40,639 bases of DNA from the NCBI GenBank assembly GCA_958405565.1, contig CATYEN010000016.1, positions 1 through 40,639 of the forward strand, written 5' to 3'. The notes beneath the pieces are model-generated. The model did no database searches. It was not told the origin of the DNA and saw only the letters and a program-made list of their open reading frames with translations. The DNA is from an uncultured Collinsella sp. (GTDB lineage Bacteria > Actinomycetota > Coriobacteriia > Coriobacteriales > Coriobacteriaceae). Positions 23,700-31,880 of this stretch are shown here, piece after piece. A program made the position numbers and the translations under genes. The stretch's first letter is position 1; every line of letters starts with the position of its first letter.

Positions 23700-23891
23700 A
23701 TAAAACTCCTTTGCGTATATCCGCTTCCCCCGGGAGCGCCGTTACGGATACGGCGCGGGAAGTCGGGTTACCAAGGGCCGCCGCGTGAGCTCGCGCACGA
23801 CCGCGCACCAGTATAGCCGCAAGCTAGTCATTTCGGGATGACTGGTTTAGGTAGGCGATATACTGCTGGGCAGACGAAAGGAGCGCCGACG

Positions 23892-24743
23892 ATGCTTAAT
23901 GGATGCGCATATATATTGACGGTCGACGTGGGTAACACGTTCATTCGCTTTGGCCTGTTTGCCGAGGATTCGGCCGCGGCGCAGGAATGCCCGTTTGCGA
24001 CGTGCGAGATCACGACGCCGTCGAGCATTACGGCCGATGAAGCACGTATGCGTCTCGCTCAAGTCATGGCCGCGCTGGCGGCTGATGCGGGCATGCCCGG
24101 CGCGCTCGTGCCCACGGCGGCCGTGCTGAGCTGCGTGGTGCCGGCGCTCGAGCGCCCGTGGAAGGCGGCACTTTTTCGCACCTGCACGGGGCGCGTGCTC
24201 ACCGTGGGGCCGGGCCTCAAGACCGGCATGCCCGTGCACTACGACGACCCGGCCGAGATCGGCCCCGACCGCATCGCCGACGCTGTGGCGGCACGCGCCG
24301 TCTACGGCTCTCCCTGCATCGTGATCGACTTGGGTACCACGACCAATATCGAGGTCATCGATGCGCGCGGAACCTTTGTCGGCGGCGTCATCGCGCCGGG
24401 CTTGGCACTCGGCGCCCGCTCGCTTTCGGCCGCTGCGGCGCGTCTGCCGCAGGTTGAGCCTTCGGCGCCAACGCACGTCATCGGTCGCAATACGCGCGAG
24501 GCCATGCGTTCGGGCGTGGTTCTGGGCGAGGTGGCACGCATCGACGGCATGCTCGACATGGTGCTCGCCGAGATGCGCGCGACCAAGGCCGCGGGGGAGG
24601 GCGACGTGCCCATCGTCATTACCGGCGACGACGCCGAGGCGCTCGCGTCGCTGGTCGGCCACAGCCTGACGGTAGACGACGCGCTGACGTTGCGAGGACT
24701 CGCCGAGCTCTACCGCATCAACCAAAAGCCCCGCCGCGTGTAA
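23892..24743 (+). CDS. coaX: Type III pantothenate kinase
   Basis: A 283-residue cytosolic kinase catalysing the first step of coenzyme A synthesis, phosphorylating pantothenate with ATP. It has the ASKHA fold: phosphate-1 motif TVDVGNTFIRFGL at about residues 9-21, the pantothenate-site sequence GPDRIADAVAA, phosphate-2 motif VIDLGTTTNIEVID and GGVIAPGLALGARSL. Type III enzymes are not feedback-inhibited by CoA and need a monovalent cation. GAAAGGAG lies before the ATG at 23892; the frame is open 54 bases further upstream without a site. The TT in LGTTTN replaces the more usual GTATT, a minor difference. Confidence 0.92.
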   Translation: MLNGCAYILTVDVGNTFIRFGLFAEDSAAAQECPFATCEITTPSSITADEARMRLAQVMAALAADAGMPGALVPTAAVLSCVVPALERPWKAALFRTCTGRVLTVGPGLKTGMPVHYDDPAEIGPDRIADAVAARAVYGSPCIVIDLGTTTNIEVIDARGTFVGGVIAPGLALGARSLSAAAARLPQVEPSAPTHVIGRNTREAMRSGVVLGEVARIDGMLDMVLAEMRATKAAGEGDVPIVITGDDAEALASLVGHSLTVDDALTLRGLAELYRINQKPRRV

Positions 24744-24827
24744 AAGTGAGGGCGCCGGTGGGACAAACGCCCCCACCTTTCACCTGCTACAATGGGTCAA
24801 ACTATTGCGATTACGGAGGTGTCTGCC

Positions 24828-25352
24828 ATGTCGGACGATCTTCATCAAACTTCGTCAGGCAAGCGCCTGGACGTCATTAGCTGGGACGAGTTCTTTATGA
24901 GCGTGGCCATCGCCGCACAGCGCCGCAGCAAGGACCCCAACACGCAGGTGGGTGCGTGCATCGCCAGCACCAACCACCGCATCCTTTCGGTGGGCTACAA
25001 CGGTACGCCCTCGGCGCTCAACGACGACTTTTTCCCGTGGGGTACGAGCGACGACCCGCTGCAGGACAAGCACAACTACGTGGTCCATGCCGAGGCCAAC
25101 GCCGTGCTCAACTACCGTGGCTCGCTCAAGGACCTCGAGGGTTCCACGGTCTACGTCACGTTGTTCCCGTGCCACGATTGTGCCAAGATCCTGGCGCAGG
25201 TGGGTGTGGGCGAGGTCGTCTACCTGGACAATAAGTATGCCGACACCGATGACGGCCGTATCAGCCGCCGCATTCTCGACTCCTGCGGCATCAGCTACCG
25301 CCAGGTCATCGTCGATGTCCAGATTGGCACCGGGGAGCAGGCTCAGCGGTAG
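24828..25352 (+). CDS. Deoxycytidylate deaminase family protein
   Basis: A 174-residue zinc-dependent deaminase of the dCMP/ComEB family, which converts dCMP to dUMP for thymidylate synthesis. Zinc ligands and catalytic glutamate appear in HAEANAVLN and PCHDCAKIL. The N-terminal SWDEFFMSVAIAAQRRSKDPNTQVG and SVGYNGTP are typical of dCMP deaminases. ACGGAGGTG before the ATG at 24828 fixes the start; an upstream in-frame ATG at 24792 lies over a TACAAT -10-like box (24788-24793) and is unlikely to be used. ComEB from competence operons is the nearest alternative name. Confidence 0.88.
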   Translation: MSDDLHQTSSGKRLDVISWDEFFMSVAIAAQRRSKDPNTQVGACIASTNHRILSVGYNGTPSALNDDFFPWGTSDDPLQDKHNYVVHAEANAVLNYRGSLKDLEGSTVYVTLFPCHDCAKILAQVGVGEVVYLDNKYADTDDGRISRRILDSCGISYRQVIVDVQIGTGEQAQR

Positions 25353-25522
25353 CGCGTGCCAACGCCAGCTGGCGGCAAAGCAGCCAAAAGAGTCCCGTCC
25401 CAAATTGACTACTCGTGAAAGTCGCGTCTGCGCGCATGGACGGCTCGTGAGCGGGTACATGGCTGTAGTAACATAGCTTCTGTCCGCGGGCGTGCCCGCG
25501 TTATTGTGAGAAAGGAGCCCCT

Positions 25523-25801
25523 GTGGCTGTTAACGAAGAGCTGCTTAAGAAGGTTCTTGAAGAGATCCGCCCCAACCTGCAGGCCGATGGCGGCGATATG
25601 GAGTATGTGGGCGTCGACAACGAGGGTGTTGTCAAGCTGGAGCTGCAGGGCGCCTGCGCCGGCTGTCCCATGAGCTCGCTGACCCTTTCCATGGGTATCG
25701 AGCGCATCCTGAAGGAGCATGTGCCCGGCGTTACCCGCGTCGAGCAGGTCAATGCTTCCGGCGAGGCCGAGGACCTGTACGACGAGTACGCGCCGTTCTA
25801 A
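25523..25801 (+). CDS. NifU C-terminal domain Fe-S scaffold-like protein
   Basis: A 92-residue cytosolic protein consisting of a NifU-like C-terminal domain, which binds and passes on Fe-S clusters. The sequence VLEEIRPNLQADGGDMEYVG and the cluster motif CAGCPMSS (CxxC) are diagnostic. The start is GTG at 25523 with AAAGGAG upstream. It stands alone, with no suf or nif genes in the window. The 170 bases before it contain a small GC hairpin (about 25487-25502) and no clear promoter. Confidence 0.9.
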   Translation: MAVNEELLKKVLEEIRPNLQADGGDMEYVGVDNEGVVKLELQGACAGCPMSSLTLSMGIERILKEHVPGVTRVEQVNASGEAEDLYDEYAPF

Positions 25802-25850
25802 GATGCGAAAGCTGCGGACGGTACGCTCCGCATAGACGTTACGCCCAAAT

Positions 25851-25883
25851 ATGCGGCTGCGAGCGTAAGGCCCGCGGCCGCAT
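25851..25883 (+). terminator. Terminator after the NifU-like gene
   Basis: An 11-bp stem (25851-25861 with 25873-25883, one wobble) closes an 11-base loop and is followed by TTTG. It begins 50 bases after the stop codon and 60 bases before the lgt start. Confidence 0.6.
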
Positions 25884-25910
25884 TTGTATGTAGGGAGTAG
25901 GAGGGTCGAC

Positions 25911-26732
25911 ATGCTCAACGACTTCTACCATATGCTTGATCCCGTCGCGATTTCGGCGGGGCCCATCACGATTTACTGGTATGGTCTGGCCTATGTGGTC
26001 GGCGCCCTGCTCACGGCGGTCGTCATGTACCGCACGCAGCGTCGCTGGGGCTTTAACATCACGATTGATGACCTGACGAGCGTCGTGGTCGGCGTGGTCT
26101 TTGGCCTTATCATCGGCGCCCGCCTGTTCTACGTCATCTTTTACGGCGACGGCTACTACTGGGCACATCCGCTCGAGATCTTTGCCACCAACGAAGGCGG
26201 CATGAGCTTCCACGGTGGCCTGGTCGGCGGCATTATCGGCGGCATCATCGTGTGCCGCATGTATAAGCTCGACGCATGGACTCTGGCAGACCTTGCCGTC
26301 ATCGGCGCGCCGCTGGCCTTGTGTCTGGGCCGTTGTGCCAACTTTGTCAACGGTGAGCTGTGGGGCAAGCCGACCGATCTGCCCTGGGGTGTGGTCTTTG
26401 GCGGGACTGCGGGCGATATGCCGCGTCACCCCTCCCAACTCTACGAGGCATTTCTTGAGGGCATTGTGCTCTTCTGCATCCTGCAGGTGCTCAGCCGCAA
26501 AAAGCCGCTGCTGCCCCAGGGCACGTTTATGGGCGTGTTTGTGATGGGTTACGGCATCGTCCGCTTCCTCGTCGAGTTCGTGCGCGTGCCCGACGCCCAG
26601 CTTGGCTATCTGCTGGGCGGCGTCATCACGATGGGTCAGCTGCTGAGCCTTCCGCTCGTTATTGCGGGCCTGGCGCTCGTCATCTTTGCGCGTCGCCGCA
26701 ATCGCCCCCAGCGCATCTACCTCGACGCCTAA
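25911..26732 (+). CDS. lgt: Prolipoprotein diacylglyceryl transferase
   Basis: A 273-residue membrane enzyme that moves diacylglyceryl from phosphatidylglycerol onto the lipobox cysteine of prolipoproteins, such as the binding protein at 3414-4409. About seven membrane segments are present. Signatures are SFHGGLVGGIIGG, GRCANFVNGELWGKPTD (the Lgt signature with its conserved R, N and E) and RHPSQLYEA. GGAGGGTCGAC precedes the ATG at 25911; nine upstream in-frame codons lack a site. A perfect hairpin nine bases past the stop codon probably terminates it. Confidence 0.95.
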   Translation: MLNDFYHMLDPVAISAGPITIYWYGLAYVVGALLTAVVMYRTQRRWGFNITIDDLTSVVVGVVFGLIIGARLFYVIFYGDGYYWAHPLEIFATNEGGMSFHGGLVGGIIGGIIVCRMYKLDAWTLADLAVIGAPLALCLGRCANFVNGELWGKPTDLPWGVVFGGTAGDMPRHPSQLYEAFLEGIVLFCILQVLSRKKPLLPQGTFMGVFVMGYGIVRFLVEFVRVPDAQLGYLLGGVITMGQLLSLPLVIAGLALVIFARRRNRPQRIYLDA

Positions 26733-26741
26733 CCACCACAT

Positions 26742-26776
26742 ACCACCACAAAGGGGACAGGCACCTTTGTGGTGGT
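26742..26776. repeat. Dispersed intergenic hairpin with GGGACAGG core (copy 2), terminator of lgt
   Basis: ACCACCACAAAGG (26742-26754) pairs perfectly with CCTTTGTGGTGGT (26764-26776) around the loop GGACAGGCA, followed by TT. It is nearly identical in arms and loop to the hairpin at 4529-4556. It may double as the lgt terminator. Confidence 0.7.
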
Positions 26777-26805
26777 TTGCTGGGCAACGATGACAGAACC
26801 GTAAC

Positions 26806-26857
26806 GTTTCCCCAGATAAAACCTGCCAAAATAAACCTGTCCCTTTTTGGCAGGTTT
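26806..26857. repeat. Dispersed intergenic hairpin with GGGACAGG core (copy 3, inverted)
   Basis: AAACCTGCCAAAA (26819-26831) pairs with TTTTGGCAGGTTT (26845-26857). Positions 26806-26848, read on the minus strand, match 31681-31723 at 39 of 43 bases. It ends 20 bases before the GTG start of the next gene, covering its likely promoter region. Confidence 0.7.
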
Positions 26858-26877
26858 CTAGAAAGGCTCTTTGGACT

Positions 26878-29061
26878 GTGAAGGATTCCGATCTCTCCAC
26901 AACGGCTGCGCGCGACGCTGCCCGCATCGTCTGGTTTAAGCGCTACCCCGCCAAGCAGACGCTCATCGCATTTCTGCTCGCGCTGTTGGCGACCACGGCG
27001 TTTTCCATCGATCCCGCCCCGGTGCCGAGCAATGCGGTCCTGGCGATTGACCCCAAAGCCTCGGGCATGCTGTACGTGTGCTACGAGGTGCTCCTCTCGT
27101 TTGCCGGCCATACCGACGCGGTCATGCTGCTTGCGCTTGCCTGCCTGCTCACGCTGCCGTTTCGCTACGTGTTCTTTGGCCGTGGCGACACCTGGCGCCC
27201 ATCGATTATTCTGCCGTCGCTGTTTTTCGCCATCTGCATGGTGTTCGGCCGCAGCTACGACCTCACCGACTCGGCCGAGATTGTTCTTGGCGACAAGGCC
27301 CGCATCATCTGCGCCTGGATTGGCGGCGCGGGCTGGATGCTCCTTGCGATCGTGGCCTTCTATCTGGCTTTTGAGTGTCTGGATTGGCTGAGCTCCCGAC
27401 GCATCCCGTTTTCCGAGGCGCACTTTGGCCGCATATGGCGTGTGGCTCACGCCGTGCTCTCGGTCCATCCCTTTGCCGGGCCCTTCCTGGTGCTTATGAT
27501 CGCCTGGGCGCCCACGCTCATCGCTTCGCTGCCCGGCCTTTTTATGGGAGATACGGGTGCGCAGATTCGCCAGTGGTTTAACTATCCCAACGGTACGAGC
27601 GACTACCTGCGCCTGCTCAACCCCAATGTCCTGCTCAACGGGCATCACCCGGTCGTGCACACGGCTATCATCGGCTCGTGCGTGCAGCTGGGGCTTTCGG
27701 TCTTTAACAGCGCCAATGCGGGGCTTGCCATCTACACCTGCGCTCAGTTCGTCATTACGGCCGCCTGCATGGCCTATTCCATCTCGTCGCTGCGCAAACT
27801 GGGCGTGAGCCTGCCGGTCCGCGGTGCGATCCTGCTGTTCTTTGCGTTTATGCCGATGTTCTCTAACTACGCGGCGTTGCTCACCAAAGACGTGCTCTTT
27901 GCCGACGCGTTCTTGGTGCTGCTGGTACAGACCGTCAAGCTCGTGGCATGTGGCTTGCCCCGTCGTGATGCCAATGTCGAGCGAGCGGGCGAGAAAGCCC
28001 CCGTGCTCTTTGCGTGCCATGACTGGCTGTTGCTTGCGCTGGCTGCCATGGGTTCCACGTTTCTGCGCAACGGCGGCCTGGTGTTTCCCCTGGCGGCATG
28101 CGTAATCGCGTCGGCGTTTTGCGCATGGGACGCGCATGTGGCTCGTCGTGCAGCCAAGCAGACGGGCGCCGCGGTCTCATACGTCACGCCGCGATTCCGC
28201 TGGGTTGGCGTCCTCGCGGTGCTCGCGCTCTGCCTTGCCTCTAATATGTACTTCACCAAGGTGTTTATGCCGGCGCACGACATTACGCCTGGTTCCAAGC
28301 GCGAAATCCTCTCGATTCCGTTCCAGCAGACGGCTCGTTTCGTCCAAAAGCACGACGGCCTCAACTCGGGCGTCAACCCTACGGTTAAGGAGGACGGCAC
28401 TATCGTGGAGGCACCCTGCGACGGTTTGGTGACCGATGAGGAGCGCGCCGTGATCGATCGCGTGCTCAAGTACGAGAACCTGGGCCGCCGCTACAACCCC
28501 GACAAGTCCGATGCCGTCAAGAACTGCTTTAACGAGTACGCCTCGCAGGAGGACATCGATGCCTATTTTGAGGTATGGGCCCAGATGTTTAAGAAGGATC
28601 CCGAGTGCTATATTTCGGCGCTTATCAATAACTACTATGGTTATTTTTATCCGAGCGCGCGCGATGCCTGGGTCTACAGCACGGCGCGTAGTGCCGAGAT
28701 CATGGCGCGCCCCGACAACCTCAAGTATTTCGACTTCCATCCGGTTGACAGCAACGTGGTGCGCTGGTGCGATCACCTGATCAATCTGTACCGTGTGGCG
28801 GTGCAGCGCATCCCGTTTATTTCACTCACCATGAGCTCGGCCACCTATGTGTGGATCATGATCACCGTGGTGGTCTACCTGCTGCGTCGTCATTCATGGC
28901 GTGCGCTGGCGATCTGGGTGCCGCTGTTGGGCGTGCTCGCCGTGTGCCTGATTGGTCCGTGCAACGGCTCGACCTACATGCGCTACTTGTATCCGGTCAT
29001 CGCCTGCATGCCCTTCGCCATCGGCGCCACCGTCACCCGCAGCGACTTCCTCTGGTCCTAA
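26878..29061 (+). CDS. Large multi-spanning membrane protein (DUF6020-like)
   Basis: A 727-residue integral membrane protein. A short cytoplasmic start (KDSDLSTTAARDAAR) precedes about twelve hydrophobic segments, with a soluble region of some 200 residues between about residues 460 and 650 that is probably extracytoplasmic. Segments such as GDTGAQIRQWFNYPNG, NGHHPVVHTAIIGSCVQLG and KDVLFADAFLVLLVQT resemble the DUF6020 family, which looks like GT-C-fold lipid-linked glycosyltransferases. The enzymatic role is not proven. The GTG start has GAAAGG 11 bases upstream, slightly far. It stands alone between two repeat hairpins. Confidence 0.75.
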   Translation: MKDSDLSTTAARDAARIVWFKRYPAKQTLIAFLLALLATTAFSIDPAPVPSNAVLAIDPKASGMLYVCYEVLLSFAGHTDAVMLLALACLLTLPFRYVFFGRGDTWRPSIILPSLFFAICMVFGRSYDLTDSAEIVLGDKARIICAWIGGAGWMLLAIVAFYLAFECLDWLSSRRIPFSEAHFGRIWRVAHAVLSVHPFAGPFLVLMIAWAPTLIASLPGLFMGDTGAQIRQWFNYPNGTSDYLRLLNPNVLLNGHHPVVHTAIIGSCVQLGLSVFNSANAGLAIYTCAQFVITAACMAYSISSLRKLGVSLPVRGAILLFFAFMPMFSNYAALLTKDVLFADAFLVLLVQTVKLVACGLPRRDANVERAGEKAPVLFACHDWLLLALAAMGSTFLRNGGLVFPLAACVIASAFCAWDAHVARRAAKQTGAAVSYVTPRFRWVGVLAVLALCLASNMYFTKVFMPAHDITPGSKREILSIPFQQTARFVQKHDGLNSGVNPTVKEDGTIVEAPCDGLVTDEERAVIDRVLKYENLGRRYNPDKSDAVKNCFNEYASQEDIDAYFEVWAQMFKKDPECYISALINNYYGYFYPSARDAWVYSTARSAEIMARPDNLKYFDFHPVDSNVVRWCDHLINLYRVAVQRIPFISLTMSSATYVWIMITVVVYLLRRHSWRALAIWVPLLGVLAVCLIGPCNGSTYMRYLYPVIACMPFAIGATVTRSDFLWS

Positions 29062-29062
29062 C

Positions 29063-29095
29063 TTGGTGCATTGGGGTCAGGTTTCTTTGCACCAA
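29063..29095. repeat. Intergenic hairpin with GGGGTCAGG core (copy 4)
   Basis: TTGGTGCA (29063-29070) pairs with TGCACCAA (29088-29095) around a 17-base loop containing GGGGTCAGG. It begins two bases after the stop codon of the DUF6020-like gene and may act as its terminator. The core resembles the other dispersed hairpins. Confidence 0.5.
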
Positions 29096-29225
29096 AGGGG
29101 CCATCATCACGACGCCTTCATTTTGGGGTTTATCTCGCAGGCCAGTAGGTATATCATAACGACGTTTGTTTATATTGCCCGAGCATCTGCGCTGGGCTTT
29201 AGGTCGAAACCGATAGGAGACACGT

Positions 29226-30032
29226 ATGTCCGGACACTCTAAGTGGGCCACAACCAAGCATCGTAAGGGCGCGCAGGACGCCAAGCGTTCCGCCCTCTTC
29301 TCCAAGCTCAGCCGCAACATCACCGTTGCTGCCCGTCTCGGCGGTGACCCGCTGCCCGAGAACAACGCCAGCCTCGCCGCTGCCGTTGCCAAGGCCAAGG
29401 CTCAGTCCATGCCTAAGGACAAGATCAAGTCCGCTATCGACAAGGCTTTTGGTTCGGGTGCTGACGCCGCCGTCTACGAGAACATCGTGTACGAGGGCTA
29501 CGGTCCCGCCGGTGTCGCCGTCTATGTCGACTGCCTGACCGACAACCGCAACCGTACCGCCGCTGATGTCCGTTCTGCCTTCTCCCACGCTGGTGGCAAC
29601 CTGGGTACCTCCGGCTCCGTCGCCTTCCAGTTTGAGCGCAAGGGCCAGATCGTCGTCGCCAAGGAGATCCTGGACGAGAACGCCAAGAAGGAGACCATGA
29701 TCGCCAACGGTGCTGCCGGTGACGAGGATGAGTTCATGATGGCCATCGCCGAGGCCGGTGGCGAGGACTACGAGGACGCCGGCGAGGAGTGGATCGTCTG
29801 GACTACTGCCAACGAGGTCATGGCTGTCTCCAAGGCACTCGAGGAGCAGGGCGTCCAGGTCAAGGGCTCCGAGACCACCATGGTCCCGACCACCCCGACC
29901 GAGGTCTCCGGCGCCGACGCCAAGAAGGTTCAGCGCCTCATCGACCGTCTTGAGGAGCTCGACGACGTCCAGGACGTCTACAGCACCATGGACATGACCG
30001 ACGAGGTCATCGCTGCCCTCGAGGAGGAGTAG
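29226..30032 (+). CDS. yebC: YebC/PmpR-family regulatory protein
   Basis: A 268-residue cytosolic protein of the YebC/PmpR family, members of which act as DNA-binding regulators or, more recently proposed, help ribosomes through stalling sequences. The N terminus MSGHSKWATTKHRKGAQDAKR is diagnostic with one change (TTK for NIK is common). YEGYGPAGVAV, TDNRNRTAADVR and FSHAGGNLG follow. It is about 20 residues longer than usual because of an acidic insert around NGAAGDEDEFM. AGGAGACACGT precedes the ATG. In many genomes it lies beside ruvC; no ruv gene is seen here. Confidence 0.94.
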   Translation: MSGHSKWATTKHRKGAQDAKRSALFSKLSRNITVAARLGGDPLPENNASLAAAVAKAKAQSMPKDKIKSAIDKAFGSGADAAVYENIVYEGYGPAGVAVYVDCLTDNRNRTAADVRSAFSHAGGNLGTSGSVAFQFERKGQIVVAKEILDENAKKETMIANGAAGDEDEFMMAIAEAGGEDYEDAGEEWIVWTTANEVMAVSKALEEQGVQVKGSETTMVPTTPTEVSGADAKKVQRLIDRLEELDDVQDVYSTMDMTDEVIAALEEE

Positions 30033-30101
30033 CGCCAGCACGGATTGAGCCGTGCATATCTGGGCATAATGAAGCGAGCATGCAAGCCTCGTGGAATAGA
30101 T

Positions 30102-30143
30102 GAGCCGGATCCGCGTGCGTAGAGCACCGGACCCGGCTCTTTT
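30102..30143 (+). terminator. Terminator of yebC
   Basis: A 12-position stem (30102-30113 with 30128-30139, one mismatch) with a 14-base loop, followed by TTTT. The perfect hexamer TATAAT (30143-30148) directly follows and may be the -10 box of the next operon, though no -35 box is visible because the terminator occupies that region. Confidence 0.75.
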
Positions 30144-30198
30144 ATAATGATGCGAACCGTTTTGCATTTCGAGAGCCGAGATTTGAAGGGAGCGCCGC

Positions 30199-30744
30199 GT
30201 GCGCGTACTCAAACGAGCCCTAGCGATCGTGTATCTTGCCGCCACCATCGTGGCGCTGGGTACGCTTGTCTGCCAGTTTTGGGGGCCGTATACGTATCGC
30301 TTTATGCTGCTGATGCGCGACCCCATGCCGCGCATCGTCGTGACGGCGTGCGCCGGCGTCGTGGCGTTTGGCGTACTGCTGAGCTTTTTCCGCCTGATGT
30401 TCGCCCGTCGCGAGCCGTCCTGCGTGCATCCGGCGGGGGAGCGCAATATCGAGGTTACCCTTGCGGCGCTTTCTTCGTGCGCCAGGGTTGCTGCCGAGTG
30501 CGACGACCGCGTGATGGTCGAGCATGTCGAGGCCCGCGTCCAAGGCCCCGACGATTCGCATGTCCGTTTTAAGGTCGAGGCTATCGCGCTTGACGATAAG
30601 GACGTGGCATCTCTGGCTACCGCGATGCAGCAGCGCATCGAAGAAGCCTGCGATACCATGCTCGGCGCGCCGGGTACGACCGCGCGCGTCCGTTTTTTGC
30701 CGTCCAAGACTACCGTCCAGACCGTGGAGGTTTCCGGTGAGTGA
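30199..30744 (+). CDS. AmaP-like Asp23-membrane anchor protein
   Basis: A 181-residue membrane protein with two hydrophobic segments (residues 7-25 and about 44-63) and a cytoplasmic domain of about 110 residues. The layout and position match AmaP, which anchors Asp23 to the membrane in staphylococci. Supporting context: the next two genes are DUF2273 and Asp23. The start is GTG with AAGGGAGC upstream. The downstream gene begins inside its last codons, an 8-base overlap, so they are translationally coupled. Sequence similarity to AmaP is weak and the name rests mainly on context. Confidence 0.7.
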   Translation: MRVLKRALAIVYLAATIVALGTLVCQFWGPYTYRFMLLMRDPMPRIVVTACAGVVAFGVLLSFFRLMFARREPSCVHPAGERNIEVTLAALSSCARVAAECDDRVMVEHVEARVQGPDDSHVRFKVEAIALDDKDVASLATAMQQRIEEACDTMLGAPGTTARVRFLPSKTTVQTVEVSGE

Positions 30745-31114
30745 TACCAATCAAGATAAGACCGCTCGTACGCCGCGCCTGACGATTGACCAGAGCGCCA
30801 CGCCAGCGAGCGAACCTGTTGATTCCAAAGCAGAGGCAACCGAGTTGCAAGACGCGGCAGCCGCGGATTTTGACGAGGCTATGGGTCTCATCAAGGGTAC
30901 GGGCGCTGCCATCTGGAGCTATGCTGTGCGTCATCCCAACACCACGCTCGGCGCCGTCGCTGGCTTTGTCCTCGCCGTGTTGGTGCTCACGTTGGGCCTG
31001 TGGGACACGCTCGTCATTGCATTCTTCGTGCTGATCGGCGCTGTGATCGGCCAAATTCGCGACGGCGAGAACGGGATCGTCAACTTCTTCGGCCGTCTGT
31101 TTAGCGGCCGCTAA
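30737..31114 (+). CDS. DUF2273 small membrane protein
   Basis: A 125-residue protein. The first 55 residues are hydrophilic (SDTNQDKTARTPRLTIDQSA onward), and the rest contains two close membrane segments (TTLGAVAGFVLAVLVLTLGL and TLVIAFFVLIGAVIGQIRDG), ending NFFGRLFSGR as in DUF2273 proteins. These accompany Asp23 in Gram-positive bacteria, and their role is membrane attachment or unknown. The GTG start at 30737 has GGAGG six bases upstream within the previous gene and overlaps that gene's end. The longer open frame reaching back to 30524 is only overlap with the upstream gene. Confidence 0.82.
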   Translation: MSDTNQDKTARTPRLTIDQSATPASEPVDSKAEATELQDAAAADFDEAMGLIKGTGAAIWSYAVRHPNTTLGAVAGFVLAVLVLTLGLWDTLVIAFFVLIGAVIGQIRDGENGIVNFFGRLFSGR

Positions 31115-31158
31115 TATGTATTCGACTGTCGCATCCGCGGCAGGCATAAGGAGGAACC

Positions 31159-31674
31159 ATGGCTTTTAATACGAAGGTCGATGTAGCCGATACCGAGCTC
31201 GAGGAGAACGAGGCGGTCGTCGCCGAAGCTGAGGATGTGACGCTCGAGGACGAGGCTCTCGTCGAGGCCGAGTCCGATGCGGATGAGGATGACGAGGAAA
31301 CGGACGAGTCCGAAGACTCGCTGACTTATTCCAACGGTGTGATCGAGAAGATCGTCGCCATGGCCACCCGCGAGGTGCCGCACGTCCTGGGCATGAAGGG
31401 CAACCTCATGCACTTTGTGCAGGAGCAGTTTGGTGCCGAGAATCTGACCAAGGGCGTGACGGTCGAGGTCACCGATGACAATCGCGTGGTCGTCAACATC
31501 TCCGTCATCATCGAGTACGGCGCCTATGCGCCCGCGATTTTCGACGATGTCAAGGTACGTGTCACCGAGCGCCTTGCCGCGATGACCGGCCTTGAGGTGG
31601 CGGGCGTCAACCTGCGCATCGAGGATGTCATCACCCCCGAGGAGTACGAGCACCGCACCAGCCAGCACGAATAA
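31159..31674 (+). CDS. Asp23/Gls24-family envelope stress protein
   Basis: A 171-residue cytosolic, membrane-associated protein. The first 55 residues are highly acidic (Glu, Asp and Ala). The Asp23 domain then begins at YSNGVIEKIVAMATREVPHV and ends VAGVNLRIEDVITPEE. Asp23 coats the membrane through AmaP and responds to alkaline and envelope stress. AAGGAGG before the ATG is a strong ribosome site, consistent with high expression. It is the last gene of the three-gene operon, with the 43-base gap before it holding no terminator. Confidence 0.92.
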   Translation: MAFNTKVDVADTELEENEAVVAEAEDVTLEDEALVEAESDADEDDEETDESEDSLTYSNGVIEKIVAMATREVPHVLGMKGNLMHFVQEQFGAENLTKGVTVEVTDDNRVVVNISVIIEYGAYAPAIFDDVKVRVTERLAAMTGLEVAGVNLRIEDVITPEEYEHRTSQHE

Positions 31675-31680
31675 CCTTTC

Positions 31681-31723
31681 AAAAGGGGACAGGTTTGTTT
31701 TGGCAGGTTTTATCTGCGAAAAC
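31681..31723. repeat. Dispersed intergenic repeat with GGGGACAGG core (copy 5)
   Basis: This 43-base segment matches the minus strand of 26806-26848 at 39 positions, including GGCAGGTTTTATCTG. It lies seven bases past the Asp23 stop codon. The two copies are inverted relative to each other, five kilobases apart. Unlike copy 3, its own flanks do not complete a long hairpin. Confidence 0.7.
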
Positions 31724-31726
31724 ATT

Positions 31727-31768
31727 AAACGGCCGACCGCGCAAGCAAAAGCGTGGCCGGCCGTTTTT
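31727..31768 (+). terminator. Terminator of the Asp23 operon
   Basis: A 16-position stem (31727-31742 with 31751-31766, two mismatches) with an eight-base loop, ending in five T residues. Confidence 0.85.
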
Positions 31769-31880
31769 GTACGCTCCCGATATAGTCATACCGCTCGTCT
31801 AACTAAGGGTTGCAATCCCCACGTTCCGCGTTACTCTAATGGGCGCATTGTTTCCAAATTGTTAACGAGGGGTTGCCGTA

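Noticed and set aside
29199..30839. A 546-codon minus-strand frame over yebC
   Set aside because: Shadow of yebC and its neighbour; yebC is unambiguous.
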